Source of the DNA: Pomphorhynchus laevis | Lineage: Eukaryota > Acanthocephala > Palaeacanthocephala > Echinorhynchida > Pomphorhynchidae | Assembly (NCBI GenBank): GCA_012934845.2 | Contig: WNNJ02003159.1 | Coordinates: forward strand, 1 to 64,000 | Direction of reading: 5' to 3' | DNA: 64,000 nt | In this document: positions 1 through 11,400 of the stretch, piece by piece | How the letters are laid out: every line of letters starts with the position of its first letter | Position numbering within the stretch: position 1 is the stretch's first letter | Translations under genes and position numbers: made by a program | The notes under the pieces: model-generated | Databases searched by the model: none | Told to the model about the DNA's origin: nothing | What the model saw: the letters and a program-made list of their open reading frames with translations, nothing else

Positions 1-1700
1 GAGTGCTGCATTAATCCAACGACCAGTTATGTCGTTAAAGTCACCAAGTAACATGTCATAACCTTCCCCGATATTTGATCCAGGAGGTCACGGTTCTTGT
101 GGATTTCTCCTGGCCGAATATAGACATTGGCTATGCTAATACGCAACCATTCTTACAAAGTGATATAGCTAAACAAGATAGGGCGGGACAAGAGTAGTTT
201 AATAGTAGGGATGATCTTAAGGAGCTTTTCACTAGGGTTAAAGACCTTGAGATGAAGATGAGTGAGGGGGTTATGTAAGGAGTAAAGTGGGTGTAGATGT
301 GGTTAGGGATAAATTGAGTAATGTCCTGGGGGAGACGGATAGACCGCGTCTCCTGAAGGACTATAACATCTGCATCTCTACTAGATAGAAGGCTAATGGT
401 GGAAGCACCTCCTGAATTCCGCTGAAGGATATTCAGTGAAAAAGGCCCTTGATTACTTCCCATTGCGTAAGTGTTACCGAAATGGGACGTCCTCCACCTA
501 GTCGCAACTAGAGGGGGAAATGTCACCTTTACCGCTTCCCGTCGCGACAAATGGAGTAGCTTGCCCACAGGCGATATCTTCATTTCTCTCGTTAGCCATA
601 GCCTAGATCGCTTCCTTCCGAGCAAGCTTCAGAGCGGCTATGCTTAGCGCTGCCCCGTTTCGTTTCTTAGATTTTGGTGGTTTCTTAATATTGTTGGTCT
701 TCCCAGAGGGAGGAGAACGGAAAGATTCCGCTAATTGACCCACCAATGTTTGAACCAATTTTTCAAAGGGGATCATTGATGCCTGATGCTGCATTTCAAG
801 AAGTTTCAGAATTTTCGTATCCAGCATCCGGTTGTCTTTCTTGTTAGACGAGACAGCTTCCACGAAGCTAGTCGGTTTTGCTGTCACACTCCTGTGTCTC
901 TTTTGGTATGCCTTAAAGATTTTACACTTTTTTTGACCATGCGGGGTGCTCACCGCCGCAGTTTGCGCAAATTGGCTTACTTTCACACTTCTCAAGATGT
1001 ATGGCAGTTGTACCACACACGCCGCACTTATGAGGTAGAGAACAGCCAGCAAACCAATGCCCCCACTGATTACAATTGTTGCAGTGAGGGTACGTTAGTG
1101 AGTCGGTTTCGATTATTGAAAATCTCAAATTATACCCCATAAAAGTATTGCATGTCGAAATCGGCAGTTTTAGAGCTTCATCCACCGGGGCATTGCAGAA
1201 CGCCACAGGAATGGGGAAGCCTTTAATCCCTTTTATAAAGCGAACGTTAGAGATTTTGTTATCACTTTCTAGGGCTGATACATCTTCTTCTGAAATGAAT
1301 GTTGGCATATTATTTATCTTTATTGTTGCTAGGATTGGTTTGGAAGCAATTAAACCTTGTTTATAATGCTCTTTTTTAAAATAGTCGACGTACGACATTG
1401 CCAGATCAGGAGTGCAGAATGAGATTTTGATCTCAGATTCATAATATTTAATAGCATTGAACAATATCTCTTTTTAAATCGATCGGCAAAGCCTCTTATA
1501 AAAACATTGAACATGTTTTGCCTTTCCAGAGGCACCAAAAGTCTGATAATCACGAGGTTGGATAATTTTGGTACCGGGGGGAGTTCCCCCTCCGGAATAT
1601 ATTCAAGATAAGCTAAATATCCACTAATCTCATTTATTGCATTGGCAAGAAAATTAGTTTACGTTGAGTTCTTTGAACGCTCCGACATGCTAAATTTACT
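1..1700 (-). mobile_element. Family A LINE, 5' part, cut by window edge
   Basis: APE-type non-LTR retrotransposon (I/R1/Jockey-like). ORF1 begins near 1690 (ATG TCG GAG CGT), is interrupted by a stop within about ten codons and at least one later frameshift, and carries CCHC knuckles (CNNCNQWGHWFAGC, then CGVCG and CANCGGEHP) around 1000-1110. Its C-terminal part (603-1052) is Lys/Pro-rich. ORF2 starts near 470 with an endonuclease region (VIVLQETRS, then LLGDFND near the edge) and leaves the window. Degenerate copy. Confidence 0.85.
922..1464 (-). pseudogene. Family A ORF1 (gag-like CCHC protein) fragment
   Basis: Open 180-codon segment with an RRM-like/gag-like region followed by three zinc knuckles. 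First knuckle is C-x2-C-x4-H-x4-C. In functional LINEs ORF1 binds element RNA. Homologous to 55844-56893 and to 45660-46400. Upstream and downstream pieces lie in other frames. Confidence 0.82.
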
Positions 1701-1704
1701 CATT

Positions 1705-2775
1705 CTTGCATCATTACTATCATAATGTAATAATATATGCAATACATTGCGTTGAAAGGCCATTTTACTATTGTTTGATATTTTAGCAACACTCGAGGAT
1801 TTTAATTACAATAATTTTATTGCATTGAAAAGCATACAGTAAACACGTAGTTTAACAAACGCAGATTTTGACATTATCCCGATAGAAATTTCGAAATTTT
1901 ATTTTAGAATGAACTGTGCGGTTTAGTAAAGAAGCCGTTATACTTTAAGTTTTCCCTATTCACCGTTAAAAAAGACAAAAAGTGTTTCGAGCCATGAACC
2001 AGATTTCCAAAAATATAATACATTTAAAATTCTTATTTTATGTTTTAGATACTCTAACGTATTTTGTAACTCTTCTACGAAAAAATCAAGTTAATTCTAT
2101 GCTCAATTGTCGAGAAAATTGAACATGAGCATTGTTGGTGGATTTTATTTGTATAAACTTTTTTTAAAAATCTGTCTCGTACTTAACTATTGTATCGGCT
2201 GTAGTTTTTGATGCTAATTCCAAAATATATTTTTTTTGTAGGTTTATCGTCGGTATTTATCGTTAATATTTTTTGTATTGTAGCTTCTTACGAAAATTTT
2301 AATTATAATGCTGCCGTATGTATGTATCAAATGAATATTTAAACATATAATATTAAACTGTATAACATTTGATAAATCATTGAATTAAATAATAAAAAAT
2401 TATTGAATTTTTAAAAAATTATAATTTTGTTGGGATATTAAAATAATTAATTAATAATAATTAATTTTCATTATATAAAATATATATTTTGTGATTAATT
2501 AAAATATTAAATATATTAAATATTTAATTATTTATTATTAAATACAACTAATATAATTGGTATATTATATATTATTTTAATTTTTTTTAAAGTATTGTTA
2601 AACATTTAAGTCATATTACCATTTTCAGCGATATTGAAAAATATTCGTGATATTTTTATTTATAAATTGCTATTTTTAAGCAATTGATATAAAGCTATTG
2701 ACGATTAAGCAATAAATTTATATTTTTATTTATAAATTGTAGTCTTTTAGCTACATTATATAATGACAGACTCTG
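1705..2775. other. AT-rich spacer
   Basis: Nothing recognised apart from A/T simple repeats around 2380-2580. Confidence 0.6.
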
Positions 2776-2778
2776 ACA

Positions 2779-4725
2779 GACTTAGCCTACCATATAAATT
2801 AAATCAGCTATCTGAGTCTACGTATTGTTATATAATTATAAACTAAACAAAGCATAATAATGCTAAATCAAAATTTAATAATTAAATAATAAAATTAATA
2901 ATTGTTTTTAGATTTTCTATAATTTAAATCAAGTTAAAAAAATGAAATTTAAAATAAACGTCATTTTTATGAATTGACTAATAAATAACAGGCGTTGTAT
3001 TAGAATAAGAATTAGAAGTCATCAAGAGGAACTGCTATGCTTCTCTCCTATTTGTATATAATATAAATCTAAAGGATTCATTTGAAACAACCTCAATGAC
3101 AATTCAGAAGAAAGAACGTATCAGAACGTATGTTAGCTTTTCAAACTTTATTATTTAATTCATAATTATAAATTTAAAAGAAATGAATTTATAAATTTAA
3201 TGCCTGTGCTTTTTAGTCCAGGCAATTTACACGAATTATGAATTAATTTACAAAAATAAAGTGTGAAAATGTAACGTAGAATTATTTTTCTACTTAATAA
3301 GTAATAAAGCATAAACATATCGATTGTGGTCAAAATTTGAATCGGAATTTGTTAGAATTTCGAACATGGTTCGAACTTAGCCTACCATATAAATTAAATC
3401 AGCTAACTGAGTCTACGTATTTAATATAATTATAAACTAAACAAAGCATAATAATGCTAAATCAAAATTTAATAATTAAATAATAAAATAAATAATTGTT
3501 TTTAAATTTTCTATAATTTAAATCAAGTTAAAATAAAAAATTGAAATTTAAAATAAACGTCATTTTTATGAATTGACTAATAAATAACAGACGTTGTATC
3601 AGAATAAGAATTAGAGGTCATCAGGAGGAACTGCTATGCTATCAAGTTTCGGCCCCTATCTCCTCTACCCAACATAGCAGCGGGGCCAAATACATGCTAA
3701 TGATGTATTTCCTCTGAAATAACTATCTAGTATCTTATTCTAATACAAAGTATATTATTTATTATCCATCCATAAAAATTTTCCGCTAATAATTTTAAGG
3801 TAATCGAAATTAATACTGGTATAATTAAATCAGCTAACTGAGTCTACGTATTTAATATAACTATAAACTAAACAAAACATAATAATGTTAAAATATAATA
3901 TCGAGAAAAACAAAAATAATTTTTAGAATTGAATCGAAAGAAATTGGATCAGTTAAGAGGGAAAACTAAGTAATGTGCTATTTGTTAAAGAGCTAATGTG
4001 ATAAAATGTGTGATTTGAGAATAGAGACATATTGAATGAAGTGCAAACAAAAATAAATAAAGAATAAAGAATAATAATTTCTCAAAAATAAATTAATACG
4101 ATATGCTATTTTAAGTAAAAATTGTAAAATATATAAACTAATAGTCAAAATCAAATTTAAAGACATTATGCAATATTTTAAATGTGCATAAATTAGGATA
4201 ATCTTAAGTTTTAATTAAATGTTTGGTTTATGGTTTATTCCGAATAAACGATTTTTTTGTCACGAATTTTTAATTCAATTTTTAATAAAAAATAATAATT
4301 TCTTGAATATTTTCTTTAGTTTTTATATGATTAAACAACTTCATTCATAACAAGATATTTTAATGCATATAACAATGGGGTAAAATAATAGTTTGCAAAT
4401 GGATGTAATTAATTGTGAGATTACAATTCTTACAATCACAAAGTTTCACATCAGACGTGTATACTTTACATGAAAAGTTCATCTTTAAATAAATCAGCTA
4501 ACTGAGTCTACGTATTTAATATAATTATAAAATAAACAAAACATAATAATGCTAAATCAAAATTTAATAATTAAATATAAAATTAATAATTGTTTTTAGA
4601 TTTTCTATAATTTAAATCAAGTTAAAAAAAAAATTTAAAATAAACGTCATTTTTATGAATTGACTAATAAATAACAGACGTTGTATCAGAATAAGAGTTA
4701 GTGGTCATCAGAAGGAACTGATGGC
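2779..4725 (+). repeat. Cluster of family F AT-rich elements
   Basis: Copies at about 2795-3045, 3385-3720, 3828-3895 (partial) and 4488-4725. Each begins AAATCAGCTAACTGAGTCTA and ends in AATAAATAACAGRCGTTGTAT followed by a CATCAG(A)GGAACTG segment. The first two also share upstream CTTAGCCTACCATATAA, so part of the cluster arose by duplication. No ORF; probably a non-autonomous mobile element of unknown class. Confidence 0.75.
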
Positions 4726-6282
4726 CTATATTGTGATATGAAGGTCTATATTGTGATACTTTATAGCGATAGATTTGTTATAAATCCGGAATCACTAAAG
4801 AAGAGATTAAAAATTTTATAAAAGTTAAATAAACCTTTTAGATCAATTTGATTAAACTAAAACAGTTGGTGTATATGAAAAAGTACTATTAGCTTATTAT
4901 TTCATTGCATACTATGAAAACATGTAATATGACCCCTGGTATAAGGATATGAGTATGAAACTTTATCGTTAATTCCACTATTATCTTGTCAAAAATTTTC
5001 AATAGCGATAAGAACGAAAAATGAACACATTGTTATTAATTCAAACGATTTAAATTAGATGTTTGACAGCCGCTGCTATTAAAATGTCAATATTTAGTGT
5101 ATAATCTGCGCAAGTATACAGTTACTAGACATTTTATGAATTTAATGTACATTTGGTAGTCAGTAAACCGACAAATGTTAAGGTTAAAATATAAAAATTA
5201 ACTATAAAGACAATTGACGTTTTCGTTGGATAATTTTTATATTATCTTAAGAACAGTTCAGTTTATTGGATGTAAAAAATAATTCTAATTTGAATAGACC
5301 GCAGTAAAGATACTATCTGCTATTTTCTAATGATTTTCAGAATAATACATTGCTAGAACTAGTCGAAACTCAACTAGTATCTTTATTTTGTCTTTGGATT
5401 TTGCATCTAAAATACTAATGACAAATTTTTTAGGTTAAATTTAAAATTTTTTAAAATAAAATTCATTTCATAAAATTTTTTATGTCATTTGACAGCCTTG
5501 AATTTTATGAAACTTATGATAAAAATGGGCTTTGGCGAAATTTCTACAGCATTTTCACATAAACTAAAGTCACACAATCTTTGTATGTTTTAGTACTATA
5601 GATGTTTGCTCCCTCCTAAATAAAAATGAACTCATTATTTTCCAACGCTAGCTCCTTTCTTCAATATTTACGTTCAAAGATTAAAAATCAATTTTTGCAG
5701 TTAAATAGAAATACGATAGCCATCGACAAGTATTTTCCAAATCGGACATGGTCTGAGATACAGTTCAGACCAAATTTCATTTAAATGCTCACAGCTTTTT
5801 TGTTTGTAATGAATTGTTTCTGACAAATTTTCGATTTACTAAAAATATTAAGACATCATTTAAAACCTAATATTACAAAAATTAAACTGTTATTAAACGA
5901 AAGATTGCAAAATATCCAGAGAAGATCCTTTCAATCGATGGTGATAAATTAGCGTACTTGCGCTAATCCCTGCAGCAGGAGGTATATGAAACGACTTGCT
6001 GAAATCAATGCGAACTGCAGCCTCGAGAAACGCTTATAAAACTGGCCAAATGTACGCTAACTGCCTCAATGACTCTTTAAGGCGTTTAGAATTTGTTTTA
6101 CTAAAATCTATCTCTTTTATTATTAGGCTTTCAAATAAAATTCAAGACTGTTCAATCAATTCCGAGTTAAATCATCTAGATGATCAGGAACAATGTTGAG
6201 CCATGTCTGAATGTTCAATGGGCCTAAAAATAAACCCTCCGACACAAACATTTATTTTCACTCACGGAAACTTGATTGACAT
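4726..6282. other. Spacer without recognised gene
   Basis: AT-rich. A 67-codon open stretch at 5996-6199 has no domain, no splice context and ordinary length for chance. Confidence 0.5.
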
Positions 6283-6975
6283 CATTCATAATATAGTACA
6301 AGGCGCCGCAATTCATCATGTCGTATGTACGTAGCGAGAATTGTACATTAACGTACACCACGTCAGTTAAGTAAAAAATAACAAACGAAATATATACACA
6401 ATATATAACAACGAAAGAAAAACTTAAACGTATCCTGAAGAAAGCTAGGTGGGCCCTGAAACGGGCTCAGCATCTGTCGTTGAATGGGAAAACCCAAGTG
6501 CGCCTCTGGGGTACTTGGGCTATCTCGGGATTAGTCTTCTTTTCGAGAGGACGTCCTCCAGAGCAAAGACTAAGGTTTCTCAAGCTCCTCATCTCGCGAT
6601 TACCGCGCATAGTCCGCCTAGATTGGATTCTTCGGGGGTGATAGACCCCGGGTGGTTCAGTCGAAGAGCGACGTGTTGGATTAGCTGGAGGGCTCAGATC
6701 TCGCTGGACCTGAGGCCGTGACATCATTATGAAGACTAAATGCTATTATGAGTTGTCTTATTTGAACTGCATTTTTTTTTCTCTCTTTTCGTTATTTTTT
6801 AGTGGTTGTTAGTTATTTAAGAAATTCCTTATCTTATCTGAAAGAAAAGAACAAAAGGACGGATTACAATTACAATAACGATCCAATACCGAAAATGATC
6901 ATCTATTATCTACCACGGGCTCATCGGATTCTAAAAGATAACTAACAATTAACGTTGGACTAATGCATAATTACC
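6283..6975. repeat. Family D repeat, interrupted by a LINE
   Basis: Left part 6283-6421 and right part 6840-6975 match the reverse complement of 22318-22533, which is continuous. The two halves are split by the family A fragment. Contains a CG-containing core (GCGCCGCAATTCATCATG) and no ORF. Function unknown. Confidence 0.72.
6422..6839 (+). mobile_element. Family A LINE, 5'-truncated 3' end
   Basis: Encodes the end of ORF2 (KKARWALKRAQHLSLNGK-like, then RGRPPEQRLRFLKLL-like in shifted frames) and the 3' UTR. It lies in a family D repeat and is flanked by GAAAGAAAA on both sides (6413-6421 and 6840-6848), a target-site duplication. The empty site is seen at 22.4 kb. Coding frames are broken. 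Confidence 0.82.
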
Positions 6976-7750
6976 ATTGAAATTTTGATGACTATATTTT
7001 ATGATATAGGAATTTATGATTCTTATAAATTAGGAATCAAACTATAGATGACTAGTTTGATAATAGTAATCGTCAGGATAAATAGGTGGGCTTTCAAATA
7101 GAAGGTAGCACCTTCCCTGCCAATGCTGATTTAATTTGAAATCACAAATGTAAATCACAAATGTACGACACAAGTCTTTTACATTACATCTAATTGCCAA
7201 TAAAAGCAGACGATTCGTGTGATCGTCAGCCAGCGTTAAAAGGACCGAAACCTGAGGAGTGCAAATATGTAGTATTTAAAATCAGTCAATTATTTTTAAG
7301 ATTAATAGATCAGTTATCCCCATCCAATCTTGTTCTAAACTCTGAAAAATCACTTTTGCAAAATGTTAGATGAAAGTAACATAATTGTTAATAAATAATG
7401 CATAATTGTTTCGACATGATCAGCAGTTGCTCCGTAGTATTTTTAACTGTTAATTTTATGTATTATGCCAATGAAATTAAATTTAATTAAAAATGAAATT
7501 TAAATTAAATTTGACAATTAAATATAAAGAAAGTCTCATCTTTATTGACAATTAGATTGAATAAAAGACAAAAAGTCTATCATTCAGTCTAATTGCAAAT
7601 AAAAGCAAACGAGTCAAGTTATCGTCATCCAATATTAAAAGGACCGAAACATGAAATGTAGGTTTTCAATCAGTAGCTGATGAGATCGACCAAAACTAAA
7701 ATGTAGGGTACTGTTGTTGGCGTATAGATAGGATCAAAGTAGATTATAGG
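6976..7750. repeat. Family E elements, two decayed copies
   Basis: Both copies carry GCCAGCGTTAAAAGGACCGA-type or CCAATATTAAAAGGACCGAA cores, a CAATTAGATTGAATRAAAGAC-like middle and, in the second, an end with ATGTAGGGTACTGTTGTTGG. Same family as 33394-34490 in reverse. Confidence 0.65.
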
Positions 7751-7913
7751 ATTAAATATATTAATATGTGTTATGTGCCCTCATAAAAATATCTCATGAT
7801 TGGAAAAAACTATCACTTTGCAATGACTTTCAATTTATTTTTGAAAATTTCCATTTTCTTCTTTCTTTTATAAATAAAATCTGTCAGTTTCCTGACGTCA
7901 GTTTCTGACGATG

Positions 7914-7957
7914 GCTACTGCTATCATCGTCAGTTTCCTGACGATGATAGCAGTAGC
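7914..7957. repeat. Perfect 20-bp hairpin
   Basis: GCTACTGCTATCATCGTCAG, loop TTTC, then its exact reverse complement. It lies just beyond the stop codon of the RhoGAP gene and is followed by AT-rich DNA. A related string (GACGATGGTAGCAG) is at 22596, so it may come from a repeat. Confidence 0.85.
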
Positions 7958-8149
7958 TATTGAAATATCGGACATAAACGTTTTGTTGCATTAAATAAAA
8001 ATACTATTCTTCGTTGCATAAAGATTTTACTTTCAATTTAATATGTGCTAGAATGCTTACAAAATAATAAAATGTACAAAGTTGTATACGACAAAGTTCA
8101 TACATCACGCATCTTCTATATATCTTTGTTATAGGAATATGCAAAGGTA

Positions 8150-8417
8150 TTACATTTCGGAGTTTGATCGTATTTTGTATTTCAGGTCTGTTGTGGTGGA
8201 CGGTTTTTTTCTTTCTGTAAATGATAAATTTTGTATGTGTTCTTGTACATCTGCAAAAACTGGTGAACCAGCAGTATCTTTTAATAGTTGATTTTGTTGT
8301 TGAATACAATTATCCGTCGATTCAGTATATTTTTCTTTGCTGGTACAATTACTAATTAATTTAGGCCTTGGAGGTGATTGCATTGCCTGCAGCGGTGGAA
8401 GAGGAGCACGACCTTTT
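8150..8417 (-). CDS. BAR-RhoGAP gene terminal exon (Pro-rich tail)
   Basis: Acceptor TTTTTACAG is followed by 88 codons and TAA. The start, KGRAPLPPLQAM and SPPRPKL, holds two PxxP-type segments, as in the SH3-binding tails of RICH/nadrin proteins but far shorter. The end is Lys/Thr/Ser-rich. The phase fits exon 12 exactly (AG + A = Arg). The tail is short against vertebrate family members (hundreds of residues). Confidence 0.8.
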
Positions 8418-11400
8418 CTGTAAAAATAAAAAATGAATTTGCAATCGAATAAAGAAATAACTTTAATAAATTTTGTTTTCTTGTAATAAATTTTATTTTT
8501 TATTAAAATAAAAAATAAAATTCAGTTTTTTAATAAATAATTAATTATTATTAATTAAATATTAGTATATTTAATTAATATATATTAGGGATCACAACAA
8601 CCCAAATAGGGATCACACAGATGTAGGATCACAAAATGTAGGTATCACTAACGAATATGTTGACATGTAATTACTTTGCGTATATATTTTGTGTAAGCGT
8701 ATACGCGTTTTATTCTGAATTGTAAATTTTGTTCAATTTAAATCAGTAATTAATTTTAATCTTTATTTACTGGCTATTCTTTTCGATACATTTTAAAGTA
8801 TACTACGTTTATTCTTATTATTTTAAAGTATTCATTGTTAGGATTAACAATGAATTACTATTCATTAGTATTCATGTAGGATTCACTAACAAAAATGTCG
8901 ATAAATTCTAATCACATGCGTACACGCAGACGGCCAGATCCCAGAAGGATCCATTTACATCGGAAAACATTCACTTACACACCCAATATAATCGTATTTG
9001 GAAATACGTTTATTTCAAAAAAAGGCATTTTTCTTATTATTTTAAAGTATTCATTGTCAAAAGGTAAGATTTATTTTTGTAAATTTAGAACTTAATTAGC
9101 ACTTCAATCCATCAGCGTGCTCTATAATAATTGAGGATATAAAACTATAAACGTATAATAATCGGTATTGACAGTTACTACAAAATCGTTAATCCTTTAA
9201 ATAAGGCATAATTTTCCTTTGATGTCAGGTAAGACAATGTAGTACACTTATGTCCAATATCGTCCGTTAACATTTGATCGAGGCCGTCAAAGACTCACAA
9301 TATTTATTAGCACGACAATAAAGTATCACGTTATATTCTGATGTGTTTGGCATTTAAGTGTTACTAAATCTTAATAACTATAAAATTTTACATTTTTAAA
9401 TCGAGAAGAACTTAGAAAAACGTATTAATCTATAAAAATTTCATAAAGTTAAGGGATTATCTGATTTGAAGGATTTAATTTGGAAATTTAATTAATAATT
9501 AATTTTTTACATTATAACTTAGAATTTCTCATACATTTTAATAACTTATAAATAAATTATTAGCTTATAAATTAATTATTAAATAAATGTTAAATTATTT
9601 AAAATATCAAAAAATTCAATACTTTAAACCCTATAAATTATTTGATTTATATTTTAAATCGTTTGATAATTTAAAGAAGTTTTTAATGAATAATTTAAAT
9701 TTCTTAAATAAAATAACTAAAATTATATAAATATTTTTTATACAAAAATAATAATATTTTTTAATAACATTATAATAATATTAAAAAATATTATCATATA
9801 AAATAATATTATATATTATTAAACAATATTATATAATATTAATAATATATTAAATAATATTATATGAAATAAATGAAATTAGCTATATTTTGTTTTAAGT
9901 CTACGAATTTGTGTCCGTGAATAATATACGAGTTACCGTAGTGCATTTTTACATCAGTACGTCTAATCAATTACTGATAAAATGCCAAATTGGTTCTTTT
10001 TTAACAAATACTCATTACCTCTTAATACTTTAATCGGCGAATAGTAAAATTGACTTTTTAAAACGTCATTAACAACTTAAGAACGCAGTATCATATTTTT
10101 TCAGGACAAAAATAGCTCTTGTTATCAGCGAATGAATAATTAAGTTTTAGACATATTTTGATGTATTTTAAATACAATTTAAAGTGATGTTTGTTCTCCA
10201 GCATGCTTTAAATTCTTTTAAATATTAGAGGATTTAATATTTTAACTCCGTTAATTATTTAATGAAGATTAAATTTTGATTTAACATAGAAATTCGTTAT
10301 TATTATGAGACTATTTGAAGAAGAGAAATCGAATGTTACATGACATTCAAGTCAGTGTAATCGTTTGTTATCTAGACGGGATTATAATGGTTCAATAGAG
10401 ACGCTAATATATAGATATTAGCGTATAATAGATAATTATAATAGATAATAATGGATACTAATCAATTCACACCTGCAATTTAAATAAACAATTTAAATGT
10501 AGAGTATTTTTAAATATCTATGAATATATTTAGTTGACAAAAATTACGGAATCAACAAAGCCAGATGTTATATTTAATGAAAAAATAGGAATCAAATAAA
10601 AACCGAATACTTAAATTACAATCTTAAATATTTAAAAATTATGATATATGTTAAATTTTGATTAAAAATAGAAATTCGTTATTATTATGAGACTATTTGA
10701 AGAAGAGAAATCAAATGTTACATGACATTCAAGTCAGTGTAATCGTTTGTTATCTAGACGGGATTATAATGGTTCAATAGAGACGCTAATATCATACTAA
10801 TCAATTCACACGTACAATTTAAATAAACAATTTAAATGTAGAGTATTTTTAATATAAATAAATATATAATAAATATATGAATATATTTAGTTGACAAAAA
10901 TTACGGAATCAACAGAGTCAGATGTTATATTTAATGAAAAAATAGGAATTAAATAAAAACCGAATACTTAAATTAGAATCTACTTAAGAATTATACCTAT
11001 AGTGTCTATCGGATATAGGGAATTGATTTGTTGTTGATTCAGAGTTTGTTGAGCTGTTTATTGCCGACAATGCCCCATCTAGTGCCAATTCGGCTGTATT
11101 ATATTCAAGTGTTTTCCCTGTATCTATTATTTGAGAAATTACACGCTTTGGTAAGTTATTTATCAACGCATACCATACCATCCGAAAATACATCTTCAAA
11201 TCGATCGATTATAAAAACCACAAGATGTGGAGCACCACCTATAGCTCTTCGATCTCTAAATTATTAAATTAGCAAATATTTTTAACTTTGGAAATAATCA
11301 AAGTTTGGTGTCTGTCATCAACATTATAATTATTCTGATTAAACGGTGAAAATGCGGAAAATACGAATTGTTTTAACAAATTGAGGTAGAACAGGATAAA

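Noticed and set aside
10984-11199. Single unspliced 71-codon ORF as a gene of its own
   Set aside because: Its first third is out of frame with the RhoGAP helix; splicing out 11124-11178 gives a frame that matches both neighbours.
11028-11267. Plus-strand 79-codon ORF
   Set aside because: Overlaps minus-strand RhoGAP exons 11 and 12; antisense shadow.
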